From Rickettsia typhi (GTDB lineage: Bacteria; Pseudomonadota; Alphaproteobacteria; Rickettsiales; UBA1997), in the NCBI GenBank assembly GCA_945865905.1, contig CAMBFC010000001.1, forward strand, positions 62,001 through 126,000: a stretch of 64,000 nt of DNA, written 5' to 3'. Both the position numbers and the translations under genes were made by a program. Every line of letters starts with the position of its first letter. The stretch's first letter is position 1. Under the pieces are notes generated by a model that had not been told where the DNA came from, ran no database searches, and saw nothing but the letters and a program-made list of their open reading frames with translations. This document shows positions 10,255 through 21,026 of the stretch, piece after piece.

Positions 10255-11673
10255 TTATCCTAAAATTTTCCAAATAGTTTTGGTGATTTTTACTCCTTTT
10301 TCATCCTTATCATTTATATCTTCGAGCACGATATTTTGTAATAATAAATCATTTCTGATTTTATCTGCCAAGGCCCAATCCTTATGGGTTTTGGCCTGTG
10401 CACGCAAAGCAATTTGTTCAATGATATAATTTTCATCAACATTATTTTTGCTATGTTTTACAAAAAAATTATCATCAAGCAAGCCAAGAAAATCAAGGGC
10501 TGCGATGAAATCATTTTTTAATTTTTTATTATGCTCCAGTTTAATTTCTAATACTTCTGCGTGCAATAAAGCAAAAACTTTTGCTGCATTTAAATCATCA
10601 GCTAAATCACGCAAAATACTTTGCATCAAGTGGCTTGTTTCAAGGTTTGATGATTGATTGGCACGATATTGCAATAAATCATTTTCATCAAAAATTGCAT
10701 AGAATTTTTCGATTGATTTTTTAGCATCATCAAGTGTTTTTTGATTATAATCGAATGGTTTGCGATAATGGGTTGCAAGCAATAAATACCTGATTGCAAT
10801 GCCATCAATATTTTTATCAAGCAAATCACGAACTGTGATAAAATTCTTTAATGATTTGCTCATTTTTTCACCTTCAACAGTCAAAAAACCATTATGAATC
10901 CAAAAGCGCGCATAATGCGATGAGGCGTTGGCGCATCTGCTTTGCGCGATTTCATTTTCATGATGCGGAAATTGCAAATCTGCACCACCGCCATGAACAT
11001 CAAAATCAGCGCCAAGATATCTTGAACTCATCGCTGAGCATTCAATATGCCACCCCGGACGCCCACTGCCCCAAGGGCTAGCAAAGATTGATGAGTGATC
11101 ATCTCCTTCATTTGCAGGCTTCCATAATACAAAATCTAGCGGGTCTTTTTTATATGATGCAACTTCAACTCGCGAGCCAGCGATCATTTCATCAAGCGAT
11201 CTGCGCGATAACATTCCGTAGTCTTTGTATGATTTTATATCGAACAAAACATGACCATCAGCAACATAAGCATTGCCAGCTTTTATTAATTTTTCGATCA
11301 TCTCAATCATCTCAGCAATATGCGCAGTAGCCCGTGGCTCTATGGTTGGGCGCAGCACATGCAAAGCATCCATATCTTGATGAAAAATATTTGTGACTTC
11401 TTTGGTAAGCTCGCTAATGCTGATTCTGCGCTCTTTAGCGGCTAAATTTATTTTATCATCAACATCAGTAATATTTCGAACATAGGTGACTCTAGGATAG
11501 ACGCGCTGAAAAAACCTAAAAAACAAATCATAAACCACGGCGCTGCGAGCATTGCCCAAATGCGGACGATCATAAACAGTTGGACCACAAACATACATTT
11601 TTAAGTGCTCTGGCTCCAGCACAGTCAAGGCTTCTTCCTTTCTTGATAATGTATTAAAAATTTTGATGATCAT
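10255..11673 (-). CDS. cysS: cysteinyl-tRNA synthetase
   Basis: [42 protein letters not shown]. Confidence 0.97.
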   Translation of the reverse strand: MIIKIFNTLSRKEEALTVLEPEHLKMYVCGPTVYDRPHLGNARSAVVYDLFFRFFQRVYPRVTYVRNITDVDDKINLAAKERRISISELTKEVTNIFHQDMDALHVLRPTIEPRATAHIAEMIEMIEKLIKAGNAYVADGHVLFDIKSYKDYGMLSRRSLDEMIAGSRVEVASYKKDPLDFVLWKPANEGDDHSSIFASPWGSGRPGWHIECSAMSSRYLGADFDVHGGGADLQFPHHENEIAQSRCANASSHYARFWIHNGFLTVEGEKMSKSLKNFITVRDLLDKNIDGIAIRYLLLATHYRKPFDYNQKTLDDAKKSIEKFYAIFDENDLLQYRANQSSNLETSHLMQSILRDLADDLNAAKVFALLHAEVLEIKLEHNKKLKNDFIAALDFLGLLDDNFFVKHSKNNVDENYIIEQIALRAQAKTHKDWALADKIRNDLLLQNIVLEDINDKDEKGVKITKTIWKILG

Positions 11674-11758
11674 TAAGTTTTTAAATGATAGTTTATTTAT
11701 AGCTGATAGCTTATATTAGCTTCACGCAACTAGTATCGCCAATTAAATATGATATTTC

Positions 11759-12409
11759 ATGGTAAATCAAATTAAAATTGCTCCTTCGATTCTTTCAGCC
11801 GATTTTGCTAAATTAGGCGCAGAGCTTAAAGCCATTACTGACGCGGGCGCAGACTATATTCATATTGATGTGATGGATGGCAGTTTTGTGCCAAATATTA
11901 CCATTGGCAATGAAGTGGTAAAATCAATTCGCAGCTCTTCTCCATTGGTTTTTGATGTGCATTTGATGATTAATAATCCTGATATTCATGTAAAAAACTT
12001 CGCTGATGCGGGGGCTGATATTATTACAATACATGCTGAAGCCGTTATTCACCTTGATCGCAGTCTTGCTTTGATAAAATCACTTGGCAAAAAAGCTGGT
12101 GTTTCTTTGGTGCCCTCAACTTCTGAAGATGTGTTGGATTATGTGATGGATAAAGTGGATTTAATTCTTGTGATGACAGTAAATCCGGGCTTTGGTGGGC
12201 AAAAGTTTTTGCCTTCGCAACTTGCTAAAATTAAAAATATCCGCGATAAAATTACTAAAAGCGGTCGCAAAATTGATTTGCAAGTTGATGGGGGAATCAA
12301 CCCAGAAACTGCGCGGATGGTGATTGAAGCTGGTGCTGATGTTTTGGTTTCGGGGTCTTATATTTTTGGAAGTGGTGATTATAAAAAAGCGATTGCTGGT
12401 TTGAGATAA
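11759..12409 (+). CDS. rpe: ribulose-phosphate 3-epimerase
   Basis: [41 protein letters not shown]. Confidence 0.97.
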   Translation: MVNQIKIAPSILSADFAKLGAELKAITDAGADYIHIDVMDGSFVPNITIGNEVVKSIRSSSPLVFDVHLMINNPDIHVKNFADAGADIITIHAEAVIHLDRSLALIKSLGKKAGVSLVPSTSEDVLDYVMDKVDLILVMTVNPGFGGQKFLPSQLAKIKNIRDKITKSGRKIDLQVDGGINPETARMVIEAGADVLVSGSYIFGSGDYKKAIAGLR

Positions 12410-12415
12410 AATTAT

Positions 12416-13270
12416 TCATAGCAAAACTTTTTTTGCATTTAATGTTGTCACAACTTTTTTACCAGTTTTGGCCTCTAATTCCTTTCGCGCAACCTTAGCA
12501 ACATTTCCACCTTGCTTCGCAACCTTCTTGCTTTCAACAAAAGTTTTTGGATTTAACGCCTGCGAAATATCTTTTGTAGAAGCCTCTGCAAGCATATTCA
12601 AAATCAACTCTGTATTCGTCATATTATCGCGCAAATTTTCCTTCTTCAGTCCTTTGAGAATTTTATATTCTTTAGTATTTTTTCCAGACCATGCATTGGT
12701 GATAATATCTGTTAAGGTTGCAAATTGAGCGCCTTCCTTCACACCTCTTTTTTTCCACTCATCAGTGAGTTCTTTGCGAATTTCAATACTTTTTAAGCGC
12801 TGATTTATCCAATTTTGTGAATAGCCAAGTTGCAAATATTGCTCTAGAGCCCTATCAATAGAGAGTTCAGGATCTTGCATTTCATCTAATCTTTCAGAAG
12901 CAGTTTTTGCTAGCCAAGCTTTGAAGGGCTCTGCTTTTGGTGACGGGATTGATTGTATTAGTCGAAAAAGTTGCTCGGTGTCAGCTACATCAGTCATGCG
13001 CATTTTGCCATCTGGCGCCAACATTTTCAAACCGTGACAATTTGTCACGGTTTCATTTCCCTCTTCTTTAAGCCTCTGTTTTAGCTTACGCCAATAGGCT
13101 GCTGGATCAACACTACCTGTTAAAACTTCAATCGCATCCACAACAGAAAAATACCACTTTTCTTGCTCAACATCCCAAAGCGTTCTGACTTTTTTATTCT
13201 CGAATAATTTTATAGAATTTTTCTCTTTCATGGTTTTTTGTATGTGGTGTTTTTGTTTATTTCCTCGCAA
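12416..13270 (-). CDS. Bro-N / DinD-like family protein
   Basis: KVRTLWDVEQEKWYFSVVDAIEVLTGSVDPAAYWRKLKQRL (Bro-N) and KKVAKQGGNVAKVARKELEAKTGKKVV tail. Confidence 0.8.
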   Translation of the reverse strand: MRGNKQKHHIQKTMKEKNSIKLFENKKVRTLWDVEQEKWYFSVVDAIEVLTGSVDPAAYWRKLKQRLKEEGNETVTNCHGLKMLAPDGKMRMTDVADTEQLFRLIQSIPSPKAEPFKAWLAKTASERLDEMQDPELSIDRALEQYLQLGYSQNWINQRLKSIEIRKELTDEWKKRGVKEGAQFATLTDIITNAWSGKNTKEYKILKGLKKENLRDNMTNTELILNMLAEASTKDISQALNPKTFVESKKVAKQGGNVAKVARKELEAKTGKKVVTTLNAKKVLL

Positions 13271-13289
13271 ATTATAAACGGTACAAACT

Positions 13290-14582
13290 TTATTTTGCGA
13301 TAATTTTGAAGAATTTTTTCTTGCCTACTGCTAAGTTAAATTCTCCCGCTTCTTTGATAATATGATTCGTATCTGCAACCGCTTGGTCATTGATTTTAAC
13401 GCCCCTACCCTCGATTAATCTTTTGGCTTCAGCGCTAGATTCTACGGCGCCGATTTCTTTGATTATTTCTGTTAATTTTTTTCCTTCGCCGATTGCGATT
13501 TGTTTTTCTTCGTAAGCGGTGGAATTTTTAGAGATGAAAATTTCGCGGGCTTTTTGCAGAACTTCTTGGGCGGTTTTTTCGCCGTGGCAGATTTTTGTGA
13601 CTTCGAAAGCGAGGATTTCTTTGGCTTTATTGATTTCTTGGTCTTTTAGGTTTTCTAGTTCGGCGATTTTCTCTGGACTAAGATCTGTGAAAAGTTTAAG
13701 GAATTTTCCGACATCGGCATCGTGAGTGTTGCGAAAATATTGGAAATAATCGAATGGCGCAAGCATTGATGCATCAAGCCAAACTGCGCCATCTGCGGTT
13801 TTGCCCATTTTTTTGCCGTCGGCCGTGGTTAGGAGCGGTGATGTTAAACCAAATGTTCCCCACGCAGATTCTGGAATTTGGGCAAGCGTACGCGCATCAT
13901 TATCAAGAGCCCTTCCACTCATTTTAACAGCAGCTTTTCTAGTCAAATCTATTCCACTAACAATATTTCCCCATTGATCACTTCCGCCAATTTGCAGACG
14001 GCAAGCATATTGTTGATTGAGTATTAAAAAATCATAGGCTTGCAAAATCATGTAATTAAACTCTAAAAAAGAAAGTGGCTGATCACGCTCTAGCCTTGCT
14101 TTCACTGAATCAAATGTAAGCATGCGATTCACTGAAAAATGTCTACCGAAATCACGCAAAAACTCGATATAATTTAAATTTTTTAACCAATCATCATTAT
14201 TTACCAAACGCGCTGAAGCCTTGCTGCCATTGCCCTCAAACGAAATAAATTGCGACAAAGTATTTTTTATCCCATCTAAATTTTGCTGAATTTTTTCTTC
14301 AGTTAGAATTTGTCTTGCTTCATCTTTGCCGCTAGGGTCACCGATTTTCGTGGTTCCGCCGCCAAGCAACGCAATTGGCGTGTGGCCGTGTTTTTGCAAT
14401 AAACGCAACATCATGATTTGGATCAAACTTCCAACATGCAGCGATTTTGCAGTGCAATCAAATCCGATATAAGCAGTGATTTTTTTGCTCGCCATTAAAT
14501 CATCCAACTCTTTTGAATGAGTAATCTGAGCAATAAAACCGCGGTCTTCCAGCTCTTGTAAAAATCCTGATTTAAAATTCAT
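13290..14582 (-). CDS. tyrS: tyrosyl-tRNA synthetase
   Basis: YIGFDCTAKSLHVGSLIQIM, GGSDQWGNI, KKMGKT, C-terminal S4-like domain. Confidence 0.97.
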   Translation of the reverse strand: MNFKSGFLQELEDRGFIAQITHSKELDDLMASKKITAYIGFDCTAKSLHVGSLIQIMMLRLLQKHGHTPIALLGGGTTKIGDPSGKDEARQILTEEKIQQNLDGIKNTLSQFISFEGNGSKASARLVNNDDWLKNLNYIEFLRDFGRHFSVNRMLTFDSVKARLERDQPLSFLEFNYMILQAYDFLILNQQYACRLQIGGSDQWGNIVSGIDLTRKAAVKMSGRALDNDARTLAQIPESAWGTFGLTSPLLTTADGKKMGKTADGAVWLDASMLAPFDYFQYFRNTHDADVGKFLKLFTDLSPEKIAELENLKDQEINKAKEILAFEVTKICHGEKTAQEVLQKAREIFISKNSTAYEEKQIAIGEGKKLTEIIKEIGAVESSAEAKRLIEGRGVKINDQAVADTNHIIKEAGEFNLAVGKKKFFKIIAK

Positions 14583-14605
14583 AAATCTATTATTTGTTGT
14601 TTTCT

Positions 14606-14796
14606 AGCAATTATTTTTAACGCCAATTTAGCTAAGAAAGTAACATTCTCTTGCCTAGTAAGCTCTGAGGCGAGTTCTGCACATCATCGCGAGGTACGCT
14701 CGCTTTAAATCAGATGAGTGCGGTGTCTGAGCAGCAGAGCTTACTAGGCAAGAGAATGTTACTTTCTTAGCTAAATTAGCGTTAAAAAAAATTGCT
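14606..14796. repeat. Long near-perfect palindrome: 61-nt arms (14606-14666 / 14736-14796) around a 69-nt centre
   Basis: agcaattatttttaacgccaatttagctaagaaagtaacattctcttgcctagtaagctct vs reverse complement of right arm; 2 mismatches in 61. Confidence 0.95.
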
Positions 14797-15229
14797 ACGA
14801 ATAAATATGCTTACTTTTTTTGCGATAATGCGGCCCAGAAATCTCGCGCACCAAACTAACAATTTGCCGCTTCAACTGAGCATTTTCAATTAAATTAAAC
14901 GAGCGAATCAATGGTAGCAAGTCTTTGTTCATCTCATCACTTTCTTTTTTACGTTTTTTTTCACTGTTAATTTTAACGCTGTAATATTTTCCTGAAATTT
15001 TTAAACCATCAAAGAAGGCATTAATTGGCTGATTTAGCGCATGGGCAATTTGAAATAAATTGCTAGCAGTCACTTTATTTTGCGCCTTTTCATATTTTTG
15101 AATTTGCTGAAAGCTAACACCAACAAGCTCTCCCAGCTCTTCCAAGCCAACACCTTGCTCAACACGAAATTTTTTTAGCTTAGTGGCAATGTGGCGATCA
15201 ACTGGACCAATTTTTTGCAAGCCTCTCAT
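14795..15229 (-). CDS. XRE-family helix-turn-helix regulator
   Basis: IATKLKKFRVEQGVGLEELGELVGVSFQQIQKYEKAQNKVTASNLFQIA. Confidence 0.9.
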   Translation of the reverse strand: MRGLQKIGPVDRHIATKLKKFRVEQGVGLEELGELVGVSFQQIQKYEKAQNKVTASNLFQIAHALNQPINAFFDGLKISGKYYSVKINSEKKRKKESDEMNKDLLPLIRSFNLIENAQLKRQIVSLVREISGPHYRKKSKHIYS

Positions 15230-16776
15230 TTTTTGCGCGCGCTAATTAATAAAAATGCCATAATGACTAGAGCTCCAAGGAGCAACGGCCAATAATTAAA
15301 GCGAGAAAAAAATGTTTCGTCAAGTTTATTTACAAGATTAACATCAATAAATCCTTCTTGGTTTAAATCAATGCGCTTAATTACTTGGCCCAGCGGATCA
15401 ATGAAGGCAGTGATTCCTGTATTAGCGGCTCTTGCCAGCGGAATTCCATATTCAACAGCGCGCATTTTTGACATGTCAAAATGTTGAAATGGACCAGAGC
15501 TGGTGCCAAACCAAGCATCGTTAGTAACATTTACTAAAAGATCAGGGCGATTGCTTTTATCGATAATTTTATCGGGAAAAATTATCTCATAGCAAATTAA
15601 TGGACTGAATGTAAAAGCTTGCGTAGCAAGGGTTTGTGGCCCCTCACCTTCTCCAAAACCCTCGCCGCCGCCAGTGATTTTTTCTACAAAAGGCAAATAT
15701 TTTGCAAAAGGAACATATTCACCAAAAGGCACCAGATGATGCTTATCATAATAATTAATAACACCGCTTTGATCTAGCGTAAAAACGCTATTCCAGATGT
15801 TTTTAGCAACGCTACGCTGCTCATCTTGATATTTGATACGCATTGCACCAGTAATTAAAACTCCATGCGGTGGCACTGCTTTTTGCAATTCTTGCATCAA
15901 TTGTTGGCTGCCATCCATCACATAAGGCACTGCTGTTTCTGGCCAAATTATTGCGGCGATATTTGTTTTATCGCTGGCGTTACTTATTTCAACATGCTTG
16001 ATAAAATTGAGAAATTTTTGCTGCGGATTCCATTTTAAATCTTGCTCAATATTGCCTTGAACTAGGCGCAGCATTGTTGCATCATTTGTGATAATTTTAG
16101 TATTTTGCAAACGACAATATCCAAAAATAAAATTGCCAACAAATAAAATGCATAAAATTATTGCAAAAATTTTATCACTTTTATTAAAAATTTTGTGCCG
16201 GTGAAATTGCTTGAGAAACAATATGGGAGTAAGGCAAAATAATATTGTAAAAAAACTTAAACCATAAATTCCAAAGATGGATGCCGATTGCATTGTGGCA
16301 TCACTAAACATCAAACTATAACCGATTAAATTCCATGGAAAGCCAGTAAATAGAACGGAGCGCAGCACTTCAAAAACCAGCCACAACAAAGCAAAAAGCA
16401 GAATTTTTTGATAATTTTTTGTGAAATTAAATTTGTGATTTAGTTTTTTGTAAACTGCTGCAAAACCGCTAAAATAAAGGGCCAAAATCGATGGCAATAA
16501 AGTTAAAGCAAACGGAATTAACCATGCAAATTGTTTTGCATCAACCATTAAAGAAATTGAAATCCAATATACTCCAGCAAGAAAATAACCATAACCATAG
16601 CAAAAGCCTAAAATAGCCGCTTGCTTGACGGTATCGGATTTTTTCTCAATCAAAAAATAAAAAGACGAAACCGAAATTATTGCGGCAATAAAAAAATGAA
16701 ATGGCGCAAAAGCCAGTACGCAGATAGCGCCCGAGAGAGTTGCGAGAAAAAATTTATTTTGCAGTTTTTTTAACAT
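15226..16776 (-). CDS. lnt: apolipoprotein N-acyltransferase
   Basis: Multi-TM N-terminus plus nitrilase domain AAIIWPETAVPY, LICYEIIFPD, NVTNDAWFGTSSGPFQHFDMSKMRAVEYGIPLARAANTGIT. Confidence 0.95.
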   Translation of the reverse strand: MLKKLQNKFFLATLSGAICVLAFAPFHFFIAAIISVSSFYFLIEKKSDTVKQAAILGFCYGYGYFLAGVYWISISLMVDAKQFAWLIPFALTLLPSILALYFSGFAAVYKKLNHKFNFTKNYQKILLFALLWLVFEVLRSVLFTGFPWNLIGYSLMFSDATMQSASIFGIYGLSFFTILFCLTPILFLKQFHRHKIFNKSDKIFAIILCILFVGNFIFGYCRLQNTKIITNDATMLRLVQGNIEQDLKWNPQQKFLNFIKHVEISNASDKTNIAAIIWPETAVPYVMDGSQQLMQELQKAVPPHGVLITGAMRIKYQDEQRSVAKNIWNSVFTLDQSGVINYYDKHHLVPFGEYVPFAKYLPFVEKITGGGEGFGEGEGPQTLATQAFTFSPLICYEIIFPDKIIDKSNRPDLLVNVTNDAWFGTSSGPFQHFDMSKMRAVEYGIPLARAANTGITAFIDPLGQVIKRIDLNQEGFIDVNLVNKLDETFFSRFNYWPLLLGALVIMAFLLISARKK

Positions 16777-16797
16777 TGGTTGATTTTTTATTACATT

Positions 16798-18756
16798 TTA
16801 TTTTCTAACATAAACCTCTAAATCATGTATAAGCTTCTCTTTTGAAGGCTTTACAGAATCAAATATATCAGATTTTTGTGATTTCACCTTAGTATTTTTG
16901 TAACTTTTTTTATATTTAATAATACGATTTTTAAAACTAAAATTCTGCAAAAAAATCTTACGAAATTCTGAATCTTGCAGATAGTATTCTAGGGCGCTAG
17001 CGTTGCATTGGGCCTTTGATCCAAAAAGATTCTCCCCCTGATTAACAAAAATTATTTTTACATCGGGATTTATCAACTGCTTTTTAAAATCATCAAACAA
17101 ATAGCTATAAACAAATGCTTTATTGGGATCGCTGGTTGAAAACATTGTGTGAGTTTTATATCCGCTAAAATCACGAAACATCATCACCGCATATTTAAAA
17201 TAATTTTCTTTGTTAAGATAATTCATCATTGGAAATTGATGTGCTATCCAATAAGAAATAGACAAATAACTATCTTGAGAGCTTGGCGCGTATAACTTTA
17301 TACTATTTGCCATATCATCACTTATTTTGCTAGGAGAGCCAAGATAGGCGCTACCTTTTAAAGCAGTTTTAATTGATGCAACATACAAAAATGCAAAATA
17401 AGAATTAACACTTAATACCGCGAATATCAAAAATAGCGAAAATTTATTATGTATTTTTGCATATGATTTTTCATAGATAAATATAAAAATAGAGAGCGAA
17501 ATTATATTCACTAACAAGCTAATATTTTTGTTATATTGCATTAATATTAGGAGTGATGCGGCTGTTAAAATAAAATATAAAGGCAGTTTTGTAACAAAAA
17601 CACTATAATGTTTTTTAGAAAAAATAAAAATAATAGGAACAACTATAAACCAGATTTGCATTATACCAAATAAGGCTGGGGGAAAATTTGTAATATCAAA
17701 AATTGGAATCAAAATTAATGCCAAAATAATGAATTTATTTTCTTTCCAAGAAAAATATTTTGATGAAAAAAAATCATAAGAAAATTTAAACAGAACAACT
17801 GTTGTTAGTGCATAAAACACCACTTCTTGATCAACGGTGCCCATGCTCTCTAAAAGCAAAAGCGTTACAACGCTACAAAAAATAAGCAATAAAATTTGAT
17901 CTATTTTTGAAAATTGAAGATGCAAAAACATTGGTATGATTAACGCCAAAAAGAAGATTTTATTGGCTAAATGCCTAAACATATTATTAAAAAAATCCTT
18001 CCCGCTATCATAGGGGGTGTAGACACTGCTCCACATTGGCACCATAAATTCAAAAAATTCTGGCGTAAATTTTATCATAAAATTTAGGTAAAATACCAAA
18101 ATAACTAGGGCAATTAATTTATCTAATTCGATAAAAAACCGCGGTGATTTTGTTTGCCAAAAGCGATGAAATTCAAGCACAATAATCAAAATTGCATAAT
18201 GTGGCTTAAGACACGGAATCAATCCCATCAGAATTCCGCGCCAGATTAGATCTTTTTGTTTTAGCTTTTCTTTTTCTAAAAAAGTATAGGATAAATAGGG
18301 ATATAATAAAATAAGGAGAAAGCTAGTTTTAGTACCAAATTCACCGTTTTCTAAGGCCGCTATGCGCAGAAAAAAACCGAGACAAAAACTGATAATTATA
18401 ATATTGTAATGATCTTGTCGCTCCTTATAAAAAGAGCTTCTTTGCAAAATTTTTGCTGCAAAAAAAATTGATAAAATCGCCAAAATATTAATAAATATTT
18501 CTGACATAATTATCTGGTTGATTCCCGTTAAAACTGATAGGCGATATTGCAGAGCGTAAAAATAAAAAGAGAGTGGAAAATTGCTTTCGAAAAAATCGTA
18601 ATAATATTTTTTTCCTTCGGAGATTTTTTTTCCTAGATCTAGGTAGAAGCCAGTGTCTGAGCCGATATCGATGGTGGAGCGTAGAAAAATGCTGAGCAGA
18701 AAAATTGCTGAGCAAATTAACAATAGAAACTTTTGTGAAGAAAATATTTTGGACAA
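16798..18756 (-). CDS. polytopic membrane protein, glycosyltransferase (PMT/ArnT GT-C)-like
   Basis: Multi-TM; DIGSDTGFYLDLGKKISEGKKYYYDFFESNFPLSFYFYALQY; paralogue of next ORF. Confidence 0.65.
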   Translation of the reverse strand: MSKIFSSQKFLLLICSAIFLLSIFLRSTIDIGSDTGFYLDLGKKISEGKKYYYDFFESNFPLSFYFYALQYRLSVLTGINQIIMSEIFINILAILSIFFAAKILQRSSFYKERQDHYNIIIISFCLGFFLRIAALENGEFGTKTSFLLILLYPYLSYTFLEKEKLKQKDLIWRGILMGLIPCLKPHYAILIIVLEFHRFWQTKSPRFFIELDKLIALVILVFYLNFMIKFTPEFFEFMVPMWSSVYTPYDSGKDFFNNMFRHLANKIFFLALIIPMFLHLQFSKIDQILLLIFCSVVTLLLLESMGTVDQEVVFYALTTVVLFKFSYDFFSSKYFSWKENKFIILALILIPIFDITNFPPALFGIMQIWFIVVPIIFIFSKKHYSVFVTKLPLYFILTAASLLILMQYNKNISLLVNIISLSIFIFIYEKSYAKIHNKFSLFLIFAVLSVNSYFAFLYVASIKTALKGSAYLGSPSKISDDMANSIKLYAPSSQDSYLSISYWIAHQFPMMNYLNKENYFKYAVMMFRDFSGYKTHTMFSTSDPNKAFVYSYLFDDFKKQLINPDVKIIFVNQGENLFGSKAQCNASALEYYLQDSEFRKIFLQNFSFKNRIIKYKKSYKNTKVKSQKSDIFDSVKPSKEKLIHDLEVYVRK

Positions 18757-18791
18757 AGTTTTGTATTTGTTGTTTGAAGATCTTGTTTAAC

Positions 18792-18876
18792 GATAAGTTT
18801 TATGGCGAGAGAAATCATTTTATTTCGCGCGCAAGCACAGCTACATAAAATGATTTCTCTCGCCATAAAACTTATC
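18792..18876. repeat. Variable-stem palindrome family, copy A
   Basis: gataagttttatggcgagagaaatcattttat-[ttcgcgcgcaagcacagctac]-perfect 32-nt reverse complement; followed by taccacga. Confidence 0.97.
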
Positions 18877-18888
18877 TACCACGAGACT

Positions 18889-18969
18889 CTTTTTATTTTC
18901 TTGAATAAGCCTCAAATATATTTTGTCTCGAGGCCTTTTTATTTTCTTAAATAAACTTCAAATATATTG
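18889..18969. repeat. Short tandem duplication of the 3' end of the downstream-coordinate membrane-protein gene
   Basis: ctttttattttcttgaataagcctcaaatatatt vs ctttttattttcttaaataaacttcaaatatatt; encodes NIFEAYSRK* vs NIFEVYLRK*. Confidence 0.8.
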
Positions 18970-20984
18970 GTGACATCTTCTTTTTCACCTAAAATATTTT
19001 TGCCCGCTTTGCCGGTAAAGGGATCGTCAATAATGGCTCTTTCTTTTTTCTTAGCAATTATTGTATCAATAAAAATATAATTTTTGGTAAAGATTTTCTT
19101 AAATTCTTCATCTTGAAAATAATATTCAAGAAATTGAATGTGGCACCAACTATCTTGATCGGTTTTTCTTTCGATAAAAATTAATTTATTATTTGGCTTA
19201 GATATTTGAGCTTTTAGCGCTTGAAAAGCATGGGCTAAGGCCTTATTTGCATTTGCTGATTTTTTATGAAAAATTTCTTCCTTAACATTATTATCTTCAT
19301 AAATATTTTTATAGAACGGCATTAAATGCCATGATGGCACAGAATTAGTTTTGTTAAAATAGTTTAAGGTGGGATAAGAGCCCTTAATTGTATCGGATAT
19401 AGTGACAACCTCATCATCATTTTTTGCTGCATATTTTGTAATAAAAAATGCCTTACTTTCATTGGTATAATTTGGTGATTTTAAGTTTGCGGCGTAAAGA
19501 TTTTGTTGGTTAAAAATTGCCGCAAAAAATAAACTAATAAAATATGATAAAACCAGTGAAATAGCTATTATAGCTGGTTTTGATAAATATAAAACTGGGC
19601 CATTTTTTTTAGCTAAAAAAGATATTGATGGTTTGAATAAAATCAAAAACATTAATGCTGAAAATAGCCAAGAAACTTGCCCTGATTTATCAAAAATTAT
19701 TAGAATAATTGCGATAAAAGAAAAAACAAAAAGGCATCGATCTGCTTTTTTATCAAAAAATAAAATTATCCACCAAAAATAGCATAAATTAAATATTAGT
19801 GCAAAAAAACTTTGCACATCAAATTGTGGCAAAACCAATAGAATCAAGATTAAAGGACTATCTTTGCGCCAATTAATTTTCTTTTCTTGCAGAAGAAAAA
19901 AAACAATAAATCCGATTAAAGCAAAAGATAATGAAAAAAATACTGAACATTGATCATAAGTATTAATTAATTCAAAAATTACGATCAGCGCTGCAGCAAT
20001 TGTGGTACAAAAAAATGGTCGTAAAATTTTGTGTTTTGAAACATATGGCAATGCCACAACACTTAGAAGTAGTAAGGGATAAATGTTTTTCTGTATCGTG
20101 TTAAAATAATCAATATTTTCTGCACTAAAATAAAGCACCGAAAATTGTGACAAAAAAGCAAAATATTCTGGAGTAAATTTTAACATTAAAGCCAAATATC
20201 CCAACACTAAAAATAGTGCGGTAAAATTGCGCAAACAAAAAAGCCGCAACAGAAAATTTTTTTCTTTAAAGCGCAATTTAGAGATTTCAAAAACGATGGG
20301 GATAAAGGCGTAGTGTGGCTTGAGACAAATCATCAACCCCGCAAGAACCCCACTAATTAATTGAGCTCTGCGCGAATTATCGCGAGAAATTTGATAGGCA
20401 ATATAAGGAAAAGCAAACGCCAATAAATAACTTGATTTAGTGCCATATTCGTTGAATTGCAATGTATAGATACGCAAAAAATATCCGATCGCAAAGCATA
20501 TTATAATAAGCTGAATTTGCCCACGAGAGTATATATCTGAAGACCTCTGCAAAATTAACGCCGAAAAATAAATCGCTAAAACCCCGACTAAATTAACAAA
20601 AATTTCGAGCGCAATTATTGGGCTGATAGAAAAAAAATCCGCCACCATAACGGGAATTATGGTGAGATAAAAAGCCAACGGAAAATTATTCTCAAAAAAA
20701 TCATAATAATATTTGCCACCGTGAAGAATTTTTTGTACTATAACAATATAAACAGCGCTATCTTGGCCAATATCGCGAGTGGAACGGATGAATATGCTAG
20801 CAAGAACCACAAGCGCACAAACTGCAAAAGTAGAATAAGATTGTGCAAAAAAACTCCGCAAAATGTGGTTAAAAGATTTAATGCTTGAATGAAGCGTGGC
20901 AATCAAAAATTTCTCTAACTTTTGCCCCCAGATTAATCTTTTTTCTTCGATGTTTTTTTGAATTTCAAGAATATCGAACTGCAT
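18939..20984 (-). CDS. polytopic membrane protein, glycosyltransferase (PMT/ArnT GT-C)-like
   Basis: DIGQDSAVYIVIVQKILHGGKYYYDFFENNFPLAFYLTIIPV; same architecture as 16798-18756 product. Confidence 0.65.
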   Translation of the reverse strand: MQFDILEIQKNIEEKRLIWGQKLEKFLIATLHSSIKSFNHILRSFFAQSYSTFAVCALVVLASIFIRSTRDIGQDSAVYIVIVQKILHGGKYYYDFFENNFPLAFYLTIIPVMVADFFSISPIIALEIFVNLVGVLAIYFSALILQRSSDIYSRGQIQLIIICFAIGYFLRIYTLQFNEYGTKSSYLLAFAFPYIAYQISRDNSRRAQLISGVLAGLMICLKPHYAFIPIVFEISKLRFKEKNFLLRLFCLRNFTALFLVLGYLALMLKFTPEYFAFLSQFSVLYFSAENIDYFNTIQKNIYPLLLLSVVALPYVSKHKILRPFFCTTIAAALIVIFELINTYDQCSVFFSLSFALIGFIVFFLLQEKKINWRKDSPLILILLVLPQFDVQSFFALIFNLCYFWWIILFFDKKADRCLFVFSFIAIILIIFDKSGQVSWLFSALMFLILFKPSISFLAKKNGPVLYLSKPAIIAISLVLSYFISLFFAAIFNQQNLYAANLKSPNYTNESKAFFITKYAAKNDDEVVTISDTIKGSYPTLNYFNKTNSVPSWHLMPFYKNIYEDNNVKEEIFHKKSANANKALAHAFQALKAQISKPNNKLIFIERKTDQDSWCHIQFLEYYFQDEEFKKIFTKNYIFIDTIIAKKKERAIIDDPFTGKAGKNILGEKEDVTNIFEVYLRK

Positions 20985-21026
20985 TTGTGATGTTTTAAAT
21001 TAGCGCCATTTATGTTGTGACACTTA

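Noticed and set aside
18792-18876. Palindrome copy A as an ordinary Rho-independent terminator
   Set aside because: Stem is long with a 21-nt invariant loop shared with two other loci and no clear T-run following the stem; terminator function may be secondary.
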